Shown: in pieces, positions 34,990 to 47,776 of the stretch | Layout: the number at the start of each line of letters is the position of its first letter | Position numbering within the stretch: the first letter of the stretch is position 1 | Source: Nissolia schottii | Lineage: Eukaryota > Streptophyta > Magnoliopsida > Fabales > Fabaceae | Length of the DNA stretch: 64,000 nucleotides | Direction of reading: 5' to 3' | Assembly (NCBI GenBank): GCA_003254905.1 | Contig: QANU01054746.1 | Span: forward strand, 62,001 to 126,000 | The notes under the pieces: model-generated | Told to the model about the DNA's origin: nothing | What the model saw: the letters and a program-made list of their open reading frames with translations, nothing else | The model's database searches: none | Program-made: the position numbers and the translations under genes

Positions 34990-36365
34990 CTTTTCATTGA
35001 GAAAACCGAATACCTTGACGATAACAATTGCAGGAAGTCTAAGGACGCATGATACTTACATTGAAACAAAAATGTAATTGAGCAAAGAAAAACCTAGCAA
35101 GCATCGTAATAATGGGTATGCAACAAATATATATATTTCGACTAATAACGATATCAATTGACTATTTTACCTATTATTTATTAATTATCTTTACTTTTTA
35201 CCAACAATTAATGTTCACTTAATAAGTCCATAGACAGAATCATGACTTTATTGAATTAGCAGAACTTATGAAGTCCCTCTCATGGGTTAAGAGTCAAGTT
35301 TTCAATCAAGTATGTATGCAAGAACAAAGGAATAGATGCAATGCGCAAATTATATATGTGTGTGTATATATACGTGTGTGTATATATATATATAAAATTA
35401 ATTAATTAAAGAGAGTGAAAAAGACAGGCATTTTGGAAGGAGGAGCTACTATTAGAATCTCTTTCGACCATTCCACCATTCATGAATATTGAATTCCATT
35501 ATCCTCACTAGCTAGTTAAAATGTTAATACTCCAAATCATCCCCCACTATACAAAGCAAGGAAAATGAAGAAGATTTATATACAACAGGTGAATCATGTT
35601 GGCAAAAACTAAGATACACAACGGCATATTAATGAGCAGTCGCTGCCCTACTATATATACATTATTATAAATAGAGTAATTAATTTTACCGATCTCTATG
35701 CGGTTGAGTGAAATTATACTAGCTTTATCTCTATTTGTCCGGACAACATTAACCTCCTTTAATAAAAACAAAGTTAGACGTTATTAAGGTGTTTTGTCTA
35801 TTATATATGACCCTCAAATTTTCACACTAGATCATCTTCACAATCTTCCTCCGGCTCTTTCTTATGCGCAAGATCATAAGATCAGAGTTTGCGCAAGAGA
35901 TACCAGAATGGATGTCGCATAGTAAAGGGTTAGAGGGGACTGTGAAGTGTGTTGTGTGTAAAAATATGATGAGAATAATGAACGAAATACCTAAATATCA
36001 AATGACGTCTTTCTCATTGTTAAGATAGGTTAGTGTTGTTGGACAAATAGAGGAGATGCCCATATAATTTTACTACATCGCAAAAGAGACCAATGCAATT
36101 TACCCTTATAAATATTTCTAAATCCAAGCAAAAGCTTCTTGGGGTTTGGTTAAAGTAGGCACTTAACCCTAGTTAATGTGCATGTTCTCCAAATTATCAA
36201 GCATAAATAATTAAATATGAGTGTGAAAACAACATTCAATTTATATGTAGAGAGGGGGGGGGGGAAGAGGGGGAGAGGGAACGAGAGAGAACTATAACCA
36301 TTTGATGGCTAAAAGGAGCTTAGATTTGTTACACAGAAAAATGTCACTATTTTATATATGGTATA
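34990..36365. other. Intergenic, microsatellites only
   Basis: It holds mixed TG/TA microsatellites at 35350-35395 and a G-run with GA tract at 36255-36290. No gene was recognised. Confidence 0.5.
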
Positions 36366-36369
36366 GTTG

Positions 36370-36773
36370 CTCTACAAGAAATTTGGTCTTAGACCACATT
36401 TTTACTAATTATACTTAAAAGTGTGTCTTTTGGCATAAAAAGGAACATTATAATTAACTGAAAGCTACACTTATAGCTTAAGGCCATTATCAATTAGACA
36501 ACCCCTCGATAAAATGTAACCTTATAATTAGCTGTATAATACGTTATAAGATATGTTACACTGTTAACAAGTATTAATTTTTTTAACAAAACCTATACCT
36601 TTAAAGCTAATGCATTATTTTTGTAGGGCGACCTTAGGTATTATGAGTGTAGTCAATAAAATTGTTTCTGTTTATATTTAAGGACACACTTTTAAGTGTA
36701 ACTAATAACAAAGTGTAGCGTGAGATCAAAATTTTGCTATGAAGTGTAGCCTGTATAGCCAAATTTGTTGCAG
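36370..36773. mobile_element. CACTA-like non-autonomous element, 404 bp
   Basis: The left end CTCTACAAGAAATTTGG and the reverse complement of the right end, CTGCAACAAATTTGG, are both close to the CACTACAAGAAAT termini of plant CACTA elements. Three-base repeats TTG flank it (36367-36369 and 36774-36776), the size expected for CACTA. The interior has several near-repeats of AAGTGTAGC and no coding sequence. Short duplications are weak evidence, hence moderate confidence. Confidence 0.6.
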
Positions 36774-36842
36774 TTGAAGATGCAGATATTGACATATGCT
36801 ACAGTACCAAATATACCATTTAGAAAATTTATGTAGCGAAGA

Positions 36843-36845
<3 letters not shown>

Positions 36846-36883
<38 letters not shown>
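36846..36883. repeat. (AT)n microsatellite
   Basis: About 18 AT dinucleotides, just outside the CACTA-like element. Confidence 0.95.
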
Positions 36884-36884
<1 letters not shown>

Positions 36885-36889
<5 letters not shown>

Positions 36890-38415
36890 GGTTTCATTTG
36901 TATAAGTCATAAGAAGTGGATAGGAAAATATTTCCAAGGAGGAGGAATAAATGGGAAATTGAATATTTATGGTAATGATAAAAATAGCCTATGTGCATGC
37001 AGGAACTCTAGAAGAAGGAAGGAAGACATATAAAATCAGAATCATGAACTTACCATTTTAAATAAATAATATCGATCAGATATATCATATTGTTCCATAA
37101 AAATTACTCTTCCGTTTCAATTTAGTTATCAAATTTTTGATAATTTAAGATTTTAAAATACATGTCAATTAGTGCACATTTTTTCCAATAATATCATCTG
37201 GCTTAATGATATTGAGACTATGCTTCCAGATGAACATGAAGTTAAAAACTTAAGATCCTGGATACACAGCCTAGCTATATGCATGCAGAAAATTAAAAAG
37301 TGAAGTCAAGAATCTTCCCTGACCCACTATCTAATTATGAATTTAGACAAAATTAGTAACAACAACAGAAGTTATCTCTACTAAAATAGTCCTTTAGCTG
37401 TAAAGCCTTTTTTTTCTTCCCATCCCTGAACAAGTGTGAAAAATGGCAAGGGGACAAAAAGAGGATTTAATGGAAGGAGATACATAGTGCCAATATTTTT
37501 AAGTTGACATGTGTGGTCACACTCGTTGTTGCATTCATGCAAGACAACCAATCAATTTCGTACTCGGCCACATGCATCTTTAATTGAAAAGCAAAAATGT
37601 TATTCGTACGTGGAACGCTGAGTTGATTCACATCCATTTTATAATTAGATGTAATTTCACAAAGATGAAAGACTCATTAAAATTGCATCTAATAGTAAAT
37701 GAGACATGAATCAACCCAGTGTCTCATAAATTCAAATAACACCTCAGTAAAAAAACATTGCTCCGAAAACCATTACCCAGTTATATCCACGAATGACCTA
37801 GATGTAGTAAGTTAGAATATAGACGAAATTATATATCCCTTAACAGGTAAACAACTTGAACAAGGTAACCTCATTCAAACTAACTAGTCAACCCGAAGTA
37901 AACCAAACGAAACATTAAAAAAAAAACAAACATGCCAATAATAAGAAAGCCCTCCCCCCAGAAAATGGAGTATCCATATGCAAATAATTTAGGTTAGGAG
38001 AAAGTGGCGTGACGAGGTGGCCGTGACATTAGCTATACTCATCAGTAAGTTATAAGAAAACAAGGAGTTGACAGGTGAAGGGAGATAGATTGAAAAGATT
38101 GACCTTAGTCTCCTCCATGCACACCCTTTCATTCGTTTTACACCCAAAAATAAATAAACTGATTTGATTCTCCTTGTCGCGCTTATCCTCATCTCCTATG
38201 AACCCGCACTTCAAATGGTGACCATTTGAAAAAGCCTACAAAGCCAATAAATAATAATATATATAACAGTAATAATAGTAATAAAAACAAAAGAAAAAAA
38301 AAAAAAGAACCCATCAGGCACCGACAACGGCCTCTTTACATTTCTATGGTTATAGTATAAGTTGTATACTAAAATATGGCTTGAAACACAAAATTACAAT
38401 TGTATGGGTCGAAGA
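36885..38415. other. Intergenic DNA downstream of the BOP gene, no gene seen
   Basis: AT-rich, with no family-level protein match and no clear repeat. Confidence 0.45.
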
Positions 38416-38427
38416 CTAAATTTGCCA

Positions 38428-38634
38428 CATCTAGTGGCGAATTCAGACATTTATAAAAAAAAAATTTTTAAAAAGTTTGAATTTGCCAAACTCTATGACA
38501 AATTCAGACATATTTTTTTTAGGGAAAAAGTCTGAATTCAGCACAGGGTGTGGCGAATTCAGACTACCTTTTAAAAAATTAAAAAAAAAAGTCTGAGTGT
38601 CTGAATTCGCCACACCCTATGTCGAATTCAGACC
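38428..38634. repeat. GAATTCAGAC tandem and inverted repeat cluster
   Basis: GGCGAATTCAGAC-type words occur in both orientations. The 20-mer at 38545-38564 (AGGGTGTGGCGAATTCAGAC) is exactly the reverse complement of 38599-38618, with a 34-base AT spacer. Further degenerate copies stand at 38433, 38487 and 38620. A strong hairpin is possible. Origin is unknown; it may be a degraded DNA transposon end. It lies about 430 bases past the BOP stop codon. Confidence 0.75.
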
Positions 38635-39067
38635 CAAACCCATATAAATGTAAATTTTTTACATGGATCATATTATGGAAAATAAATTATTTGGGGACAA
38701 TATAAATATAATAAATCCAACAGCTGAGCCCAAAAACAGAAAGAAAAGAGAGAAAAAAGAAACAACAGTATAACAAGAGATGACTTAGTGAGCGCTACTA
38801 TTCTAATCTGACAGAAAGAAGAAATTTTCTTTTTCCTACTTCATACATCCGTCAATCCATTCAATAGTAGCGTCCGTGTCCATATCCATTCCCCCCCTCC
38901 CCCCATCCTTTCCCCATACTCCACCCTCCATGCCAATTTAAAAACAAGTCTCAAGCAATAACAACGCATACGATCACAGCAAAATCCGCATAGAATTTTT
39001 GAGCTATCTATCTATCTAGCTGGCTACATTAATTACCTTTTACATAGCTAGCAAGCCATAGACTGAC

Positions 39068-41649
39068 TTAGTAGTCATGATGATGAGAGCGGCCGTACAT
39101 TGTCTGGTCACATCCACCCCCTTGCGGTCCATGACGGTTCATGCCATCATCCCTCTGGCTGCTACTGTTACTATCATCATCGTCACCACCACCGACATTG
39201 GCAGCACCGAGGTTGAGGTACACCAACCGGGAGTCCAGGCTGGCGCAGCCGTGCTGGTGGTCACCAACGGTCACCGGATGAGGAGGGTACATGGCAGTGG
39301 AAGTTGAAGAAGAGGCGTTGTTGTTGTTGTTGTTGTTGTTGGCGTTGCCTTCTTCGCGGGACAGGACGAGGGCGGCGGACTGGACGAGCTCCAGGCACAG
39401 CCTGAGCTTGTTGGGCTCGACGTGGGGCAGCCCGGGGACGGCGCCCTTGAACAGGAAGTCGGAGGTTAGGGCTCTGAGGACGTCGAGAGGGGTGACGCCG
39501 TCGACTGTGCGGACGCTCGGGTCGGCGTGGTGGTCGAGCAGGACGGCCACCATGTCCGGCGACGCCATCTCCGCGGCCACGTGGAGCGGGGCCTTCCCGG
39601 CGGGGCCCGCCCGGAGGTTGACGTCCGCCGCGCCGAGCTCCAGCAGGGCCTTGGCCACCTCCCTGCTGCAGTTCTCCACGGCGTAGTGCAGGGCCAGGGC
39701 CTCGTCGAGGTTGAGGCCCTCCCCCATGACCATGAGCTTCACGAGCTCCACGTCGGACGAGTCGAGCGCCCTCCTCATCCGGCGGATCTGCTGGTCCTCG
39801 GCGTCTCCGGCGGGGGCGAGTTCCGGGCGGCGGTGGTGGCGGGCGAGGGAGGATTTGAGGCGGAGCTCCTCGATCTTCGCCACCACGTCGATGGGGAGGT
39901 GCTTGGCGAGGACTTCCGGCGGGAGGCCCGACTTCGCGACGAGGTGGGAGCACGTGGCCCACAGCTGCTGCGTTTCTTGCTTCCTCGAGGCCAGGAGCAC
40001 CTTCATCACGTCCTCGATTGAGGATTTCTCTACCATGCTCGCTAGTTGTTTCTGTGAATGTGAATGCGGTAAGAGCAAGTTAGCACAATTAATTTGCATC
40101 CATGTAGTATTTGATAGAGAGAAAAAAAAAATGTAAATTTACTGGCATTCCACATTCCATGTATGGCGTTGATGTATGATGATGAATGAGAAATATTGGT
40201 TTAGAAAAAAGTAGGAGGAATTGGAAATTAAGTAATTAAAGTGAAAGAGAAGATAAAAGGGATGGGATGTTTGGTGTTTGCTAGAATTACGTCTAAGCGG
40301 CAGACCCTTTCTTTAGTTGTGGTTTGTTCTCTTTACGAGTAAGAACCCCAAATGAGGAAAGTGAGTGTTTGGGAAAAGATCTCGTGTGCTTACTGCGTGG
40401 AAGACAAGACTGGATCCATATATGTTTTATCATCTAAATTTGGAAAATCCTTGGGGGGTGCCTCGCAATGGGTAGAGGAAACACCAATTCGAGAAAAACC
40501 CTCATGTCTCCAAAATACGGCCCATGAAATCAAGGGATGTCAAACGCGCAAAAGAAATAGGTACACTCCTCTACTGAAAGCGAAAACAGGCTTGAAGAAT
40601 AAGTAAGAAGCTTCCAAGAAGCACACAAATTAAAAAAAGGAAGAGTGGTACAGCACGGGTGGCGGCCTTTCTAAGCTGTGATGAGAATCGGAGCTGACAG
40701 TAGACAAGGATGGTTAACCAGGAAGGAATTTAAACGCAGAGAGAGCAGGAGGAGAAGAGAATTACTGGCACCTCAAGTGATTGATTGAAAAAAACACAAG
40801 TTGGAAACCCAAAATCTAGTTCCATCAATCACCCGTCATAAGATTATTATAGGATCACCCAAATTATTTTATTTTCATCTTAGAAAAAAAAATAAATCTG
40901 AATAAAATACAATAAAGAGTCCCACTTCCCAAAAACCAGACCCCCATCCTCCTCTTGCAGTAAATTCTCCAAATTCCCAAGACCCAGAGAAGAACATACA
41001 ACTGGCCGCACAAATCAGAGTGGCAGAGGGACAGAAGTCACGGAGGGGGAGAGAGAGACAGAGAGAGAGAAACAATTATAATTAGGCGCTAACTAACAAA
41101 AACCATCCTGTATTTTTTTTCTTTTTTTTAAAATAAATTATTATTAGGGGAAGAAGCGGCAACAAATTAAGAAACCTGAGTGAGCAATGCCAGCTGTTCA
41201 ACCCCAAAGTATCTAGCGGCGGCGAGCGTGTCCAGCGCGAGATCGACGGCCGAGGTGCAATGCGTGTGCCAGCACCCCCTCTCGCCGCAGTCGGCCCTCG
41301 CCCCGTGCTTCTGCGGGACGACGGAGACCTGCCCGCTGTACAGGAACTGCAGCAGCAGCAGGAACACCTCGTAGCCCACCGAGTGCACCGGGATGACGCC
41401 GGGCCTCTGCGTCGCCGCCGCCGCCGCCGAGCCGCCGGACGCTCCGGCGGGGCCGAGGCCGGCGGAGGGGGGGTTATCGGGCCCGCAGAAGAACTTCCTG
41501 AAGAAGAGGCTTCGGGCGGCGAGGATGCATCGGTGGGCGTGGACCAGGCGGCCCTCCACCTGGAAGGTGACGTCGCTGAAGGCCTGCCCGTTGATGAGGA
41601 GGTTGAGGCAATCGAGGGATAGGGATCTTAGAGACTCCTCAAGGGACAT
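39068..41649 (-). CDS. BOP: BLADE-ON-PETIOLE / NOOT-type BTB-ankyrin co-regulator (two exons)
   Basis: BOP proteins are NPR1-like nuclear co-activators that act with TGA bZIP factors. They also serve as CUL3 adaptors, setting organ boundaries, petiole and stipule identity, abscission zones and, in legumes, nodule identity. Exons are 41649-41176 (158 codons) and 40051-39068 (327 codons plus stop), 485 aa in total, close to the usual 480-490. The 1124-bp intron is GT-AG. The start is MSLEESLRSLSL, the family's usual N-terminus; an in-frame ATG 20 codons upstream adds residues not seen in the family. The BTB domain (about 20-155) has HAHRCILAARSLFFRKFF and a C2HC finger CGERGCWHTHC (121-131). 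Ankyrin repeats span about 250-370 (LHYAVENCSREVAKALLELG; PLHVAAEMASPDMVAVLLDH). The conserved C-terminal LDSRLVYLNLG follows an Asn run. Lineage-specific features are the Ala/Gly/Pro insert at 57-85 and the Asn8 tract. GC-rich coding contrasts with AT-rich flanks. I cannot tell BOP1 from BOP2 (NOOT1 from NOOT2). Confidence 0.95.
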
Positions 41650-42120
41650 GGCTGTTGGTGCTCTCTCTCTTAATGTTGCTACTGTTTGTGACTGTGCTGT
41701 CTCACTCACTCTTTTAGGGTTCTATGAGTTATGTATGATAACAACTCCTCAAGAGAGAGAGAGAGAGGGGGGGGGGGGGGGGGGGAGTGGTTGTTAAGAA
41801 GGGGAGGAGTGAGGAGTGGAATGAAATAGTGAAAGGAGTGAGGGGGTTGTTGGGTTCATTAGGTGGATGTTTGCGTTGTTGTTCGTTGTTGTTGTTGACG
41901 GTGGTGGTGATGATGATGATGGTGGTGCTATAATTGTTTTTATGGGATGCTCTTGCGGGGTGATTGGAGGGTAGTGGCTGTGGGGATGCGTAGGGCAATG
42001 TTTTTTTGTGTGTATTGTGTTTACTGGTGGTGTTTCTTTTTGATAGAGAGAGAGAGAGAGAGAGAACGCAATTTGGGTGGCTATTCTGGGCGGCTGGGGG
42101 TTTAAAAAGGGACTTGTCAA
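41650..42120 (-). promoter_or_regulatory. BOP 5' leader/proximal promoter with CT-rich microsatellites
   Basis: On the gene strand this holds a C-run followed by CT repeats (plus-strand GA then G18, 41753-41785) and a second CT tract (42043-42064). CT tracts are common in plant 5' leaders and core promoters. Small open frames here are shadows of low-complexity DNA. Confidence 0.45.
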
Positions 42121-42382
42121 ATTAGTAAATTTTTTTTATTACTTCTTAAAAGAAAAGAAAAATGTTACTTCTACGTAAAAAAAAATAAAAATAAGATATT
42201 TATTTATTTTTTTATTCGTGTATATAACATAATTGTTCTAAAAAATTAGGTTTTGCGAAGACAAGAAATAAACTTTTTCAGTAAAAAATAAATAAAAATT
42301 AATTTTTTAGTGATTGTTTTGATTTTTTATTTGATGTTTTAAAAACATTTATTAACAATTAAAAAAAAAAGAATATAGAGTG

Positions 42383-42383
42383 N
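42383..42383. other. Single-N contig join with flanking duplication
   Basis: AAACATTTATTA...GAATATAGAGTG appears just before the N and again just after it (42384-42430). Contig ends therefore seem to overlap without having been merged. Confidence 0.7.
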
Positions 42384-42577
42384 AAACATTTATTAGTAAA
42401 AATTTTTTAAAAAAAAAAGAATATAGAGTGTCAAATTAATTATTTTTCGTTAAAGTTTTACACAGTAGGAAGCACGTAGTGGCAGGGATCGAAAAGGACG
42501 GGGATTAAAAAAACTAGGAAAAATTCTTTCCTTCTGCCTCTTTGATCACGTAACATTATTATCATCGTTCGAGTGTA

Positions 42578-42840
42578 TATCTTATTTGATCTCTACACTT
42601 TACACATTTATCTTAATTAGTTTTTCACTTTACAAAACTAATATCTTAAGTAATCATTAGATATTTATAATATTATTTTAAGTAGTTACTAAACTATTTA
42701 ACTATTTTCCCTTAGGATATGCATGGAATAGGGACTAACAAGTCCAACATTTATAAAGTTTAATGACTAACTTGTTGTAAAATCAATTAAGACACAAACA
42801 TAAAGTTCAGGAATCAAATAGGGTATTAACAGTTATCATT
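42578..42840. mobile_element. Possible MITE with long imperfect inverted ends
   Basis: TCTTATTTGATCTCTACACT on the left pairs with the reverse complement of the right end, CCCTATTTGATTCCTGAACT. Pairing continues through TATCTTAATTAG against TGTCTTAATTGA. Possible flanking words ATTATCATC and GTTATCATT agree at 7 of 9 bases. MULE-type is the best guess. Confidence 0.4.
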
Positions 42841-43726
42841 CACTCATATCATACCATTTTTCACCACTCTTTGATCTCAACATCTATTTTAGGGAAATTC
42901 ATGTAAACACAAGTTCAATATATTATTTTTAAAATACAAACAATAAAAGTTAGTGTCATTAAATGGGACCTAAAAATATTTGTGAGACACATAATAAAAA
43001 TGAGTGTGAGACACTTTTATTGTGTGTATATCTAAAAATAATGTAGTACACTTATGTTTAGATAAAATTATCTCTTTTCAACAGGGGACATGAGATAATC
43101 CATTCTCTTTCAATATTACCATCTACATCAATTCTTCCTCCCCCGTTTACCTTTTATTGTTGTTTTTTAAACAAATATTTTTCTAAAATTAATTGTCATT
43201 TAATTATATTAAGGAAGTATTAAATATATTTTTACACTTATATCTTTATTATCTCTCATACTCCTCATAACACTTAAGAATTATATCACTTATTTCTCAA
43301 GATTAATTTTGTCTATGCATTCTATATTTTTTTATCTTAGTGTCAATTAAATGATTTATTAAACTGTGTGTTTTTGTCAAAAAAGACAACAAAAAATGAA
43401 TGGAGGGAGTAACATCGACATAAATTCTTCCACAAATGGATGCAATAGCTTTTTTTTAATTGTAAGAAGTTTAGGCTCTAAGAGTATTTAATATGGGATA
43501 ATCTATTCATATTATTGGTAATCTTCCTTTTATCTTATAATTAATATTGACATGTTTGGTTAGATAAGAGTGCTTTTGAGTAATAGTATGTGTTTTGCAT
43601 GTTCTTATCATAAGTATTAATTCATATATATTTTGAGTTCAATGGAATTTAAACTCAAAGCATTAAGGGTAGGTATGTGTGCTCCAACCACTAGGTCACG
43701 GCATGTTGTTGTGTTCTAATGGTGCA

Positions 43727-43774
<48 letters not shown>

Positions 43775-43973
43775 AGCTTCTTTCTTATTTTTTATTCAAA
43801 TTGACTCTTAAATTAATTATAATTAGAATATGCTACTTAAAATTGATAATCATCTTTTAACATTTTATGTTTACTTTTTTATAATGTAATTCCAAATTTT
43901 CATTTTATATATCCAAAAAATAATTTATGCTCTTTTATAATACGAAGGAGGAAGGAATATGTGTGTGTGTGTG

Positions 43974-44015
<42 letters not shown>

Positions 44016-46799
44016 AAATTGTATTGAAAATAAACTAATTATATTATTTTTTTTATGATATTGATTACATTTTGATAGATAATAAGACTTATCATAACAT
44101 TTGCAATGACCCAAACTTTGTAGTGTAATAATTATGTAAAAAATTTATAATGGTCAATAATAATTAAAAAACTACTAATAATATGCATATTTATATTTTT
44201 TTCAATAATATTAATAGCACTAAAAATGAAAATTATTATAATGTTTAGTTGTACAAGTAGTTACTTACACAAAAATAATTTTGTTTAACATTTCCAAACA
44301 ACAATATTCATGCATTTTATCATAACGACTTTTGATATAAAAAGTTCTGAACATAAATTATATTATATCAACTCACTTTTGATCAAGATTACTTTTTTTG
44401 CAAACCAATTAATCCAAACACACACTTTTGGGTAAAGAGCTTAATTAATTTATAAGCCTTAATATAATTAAAAAGAGCTTTTAGCTAGAAAAAAATTTAA
44501 CTCAAAAAATAGCTAACGAAAAAGTTATTTTATGTTTATTAGAGGCAAATTTACCTAAGTTCTTATTTTAATAAAAAATATATTTAATTTGATATAATTA
44601 AAATGTTTAACTTATTATTTTTAGTTTTAAAAGTAATATTAAGTTAAAATAAAATTAATAATTTTTTTAACTTATTTTTTTGAAAATAAGTTTATAGAAG
44701 TAAACAAAAGAAAATGTCAATTTTCTTTAAATATACTTTATACTTTCTTAAATATATATTTTTTAATTTAATAAATTATTGATAAATATATTTGTTAGTA
44801 ATCTTCTGTTTATTTATATATTTTTTAAATTAATAAATTACCGTTGGATGATAGATATCCATCAGTAATGTCCTGTCTATTTAAAAAAAACAAATTACCT
44901 ACTTCACCAGTAATTGATTGTTGCCACTTGGCGTTACAAGTTACTAGTGAAAATAGCAACAAATATGTTATTTGATGGTAACTTTGATTTGCTTTGTGGC
45001 TAGAGTTGAAAAAGACTATTAACGACGGATTTAGACACAACATCCACAAAAAAATCCACCAATAAAATTTACCAAATTCAATGGGTTTTTTTAGTAGTGT
45101 TGACTGTTACTTCTAAATATTTTGTATAAGGTACTAGTTAAAAAGGTATTTGAAAATTTGTTATGAAAAAACGAAGTGTTTTAGAAAAAAAAAACCTATA
45201 AATTTTAATCTATTACCTACTTTAAGCAATTATATTATTTTTTAAATTTTTTATATAAAAATTAACAAAAATTCTTGGGTGCATTTACTTTAGCTTATTA
45301 GACAAAAAAAGTATATTATTTTTTTTACTAAATTAATTAGCTTTTGTAGGTTTAGATAGTTTTTTTTACAAAAAATACTTTGATTTTAATAAAAAAAATG
45401 TTTTTCAGCTTTTAAGAACAAGCTAAAAGAGATAGCTTAAAATATTTTGTGCACCAAAAAAAAGCTTGATTTTTTTTCAGCATTTTTGACTCTTTAACAA
45501 AAATAAACGTTTTAATCATTTTACACGAACCTCTTATCTTTAATAAATTTACATGCCCCACTTTCTATCAGCGTACTTCAAGTCTTTCAATTTAAGTTCA
45601 ATGCCAATCACAAAGCATCTTGATGATAAAGAAATAAGGGAAAAAATCAGCACCACTGAAACTTCTTTTTGACAGTTTTCGGGTGTGTTTAAAAGTTTGT
45701 TTTTGGGGAAAAAAGGATTATGTAGACTTAATTATATTTGAAAATTGTAAATTTAGTCTATCTAATTATTTTTTTTCCTTCAAAATAAAACTTACAAAAA
45801 CACTCTTCCTTATTTAAAAAAAAAAAGTATATATGACTCAAATAATAGAAGCCTCACCATAACAATCTTTCTTGGTTTCTTTTCAGAGTATTACAAATTA
45901 TGGAAAATGTTACATGTACATCCAATTTTATATAGTCATACATACACCATTAATAATGCACAAACTTTATTCTCATGAGTGCACAAACATTACAAATTTA
46001 TAGATGATATTCTCAATTATACTTAATTAAGTGCACAAACATTACACGCATTAAAATACAAATTTTATGTATATTAGTATAGGGTGTATGTATAGTGTAT
46101 ATTTTTTTGTGTACGTGTAGCAAGATTCACAAATTATATCATACGATAACAAACAAATAAATAAATAATAGATTCTATGAATCTAACTCACAATAAGCAT
46201 TATTTCAATTTTGTTGCCAACTTGGTTATGATTAATTATAAAATAGTTGACGATATGATGTATCATTATAAAGTGGTTGAAGTTACTAGGATTCATTTAG
46301 TAGTAAGGAGTCTAATTTATATATATAAGATCTTAGGTTTAACCGTCATTGGATGTAATTTCTAAAAAAAAATTATGGTTTTATAATTAAAACCATCCTT
46401 ATATCTAAAACATTACAATATTATTTTGGAAGCCTTGTGTTGTGTAACCTCGGGCCATAAATTTGATTATTTAGTTTTATTTGATGTACTTCTATATTAT
46501 AAGTAAAACATACAATACAGGCATGTTAGTCAAAGTTTATCATTAGCATCATTTGTGCTTAGGTTTCAATATTGATCGACAAAAGGAAAACAAAAACTAA
46601 TTAATGGACTATGCTATTCTTTTTTCCTTTTTATGGTACCAAAAATATGGTTTGCAATTATTTTATATTTGATTTCTATTTCAGAGTAATTTGAGTAGGA
46701 AACGAAGTTACCTAAATGCAATAGATGGATGAGGCGATAGCTTAATAGATTCCCCAACATTGGTTTCCTGGTGTGAGTGAGAGGTGCTGAGTTGTACAT

Positions 46800-47776
46800 G
46801 CAAAGACACTCTGATACTCAAGTAAGCACACGAGTTTTAGTGAGTATTCTAGGATTAGAATAAGTGATACCTAATGATTATGTCGGAAATGCAATAGCAA
46901 AGATTCATATCCTTGTTGAGAAGAAATGGAACGCAAGCTTTGTGTGGTTTAGTTGTGAAGGAAATGGGTACTTCAAGAGGCACTTGATGATCATCATGAG
47001 GGCTTTCTAAGTGTAACTCTGTGTGTGTTTTTCTGGTTGTTTCAATTCCTTGTGAACCCTTGATTTGTAGGAGATTAGGGAAGATTGAAGTTCTTCCCCC
47101 AGCTAGCTTGGGCTCACCGTCCCCCAGGCTATCATGTCATTTGGCAATGAACTATGGCCACTAACACAAGATTTCTAAGAGCAAGTCAACTCTTGTCTTT
47201 CTAAAATGGGTGATAGATGGTTCATATCCTCCTTTTACCCTTTGGCTTCCTTCCTAATTTGTGCCCCTTATCATGTGATGCCCCCTTGGATGTGCTGACT
47301 TTGCCCACTAGAATGGGCAGGCCCAATATCCCCCTTCTCCAAACCATACAACCTCAAGATTCCCTAACTGTCGCTTGCGTACTCAAGGGGTGCCTTCCCT
47401 TGCCACCATTCCTCTAGCTTTGTGTCTATCCAATCAGCTACTCTAGTTGTTTCAGTTGACCTTCCAATTTCCTTTCAACGACCACTTCACCTTCTGTGCC
47501 ACGTGCCACACAGTAAAAATCGAGGTATTAAACACAGAATTAAAATGAAACAACACATACCTGTCTTGAAAATGGCGGAGGATGGCCGTTATGTGGACTC
47601 TATATGGCAGTGCGTTTCCCCGTGTACATGCCTGGCCCATGTGGTACAACACATATAAGGCCTAGTTAAGCAATAGCCCTCGGCCATGGCCCACAGCACC
47701 AGGCTGTCATCCTTGGTCATCACCGAGTGGTTTCCGCCCCATGACACCAGTGTGTGGGTCAGCAAGTAGTGGTAGA
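46800..47776. other. Unclassified repeat-like sequence
   Basis: The opening (GACACTCTGATACTCAAGTA) resembles phrases seen in plant LTRs. No termini, coding domain or promoter could be fixed, and open frames here have no family signature. Confidence 0.3.

Larger units (their letters stand above)
42120..46800. other. AT-rich gene-free stretch with microsatellites
   Basis: No coding family is recognised. Notable contents are an (AT)n tract at 43733-43772; a GT/TA/GA compound tract at 43960-44015; a possible MITE with long imperfect inverted ends at 42578-42840; a stretch at 44840-45105 resembling decayed CACTA-type MITE sequence ending TTTTTTAGTAGTG; and a few GCACAAACATTA words at 45955-46040 like those of the FAR1-linked repeats. 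Confidence 0.5.

Noticed and set aside
39261-40136. Long open frames opposite or out of frame with BOP exon 2
   Set aside because: GC-rich coding DNA leaves shadow frames open. Their Arg/Pro-rich products have no family resemblance, while the minus-strand frame is a clear BOP protein.
40352-40606. 84-aa open frame in the BOP intron
   Set aside because: No family signature, on the opposite strand, and entirely within the intron.
41729-42120. Pro/Ser-rich open frames upstream of BOP
   Set aside because: Produced by CT/GA microsatellites and a G-run; low complexity only.
43610-43710. Possible second SINE on the minus strand (GACCTAGTGGTTGGAGC and GAGTTTAAATTCC as boxes A and B)
   Set aside because: The boxes fit loosely but I found no target duplication or tail, and the next sequence is an (AT)n tract. 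Too weak to annotate.
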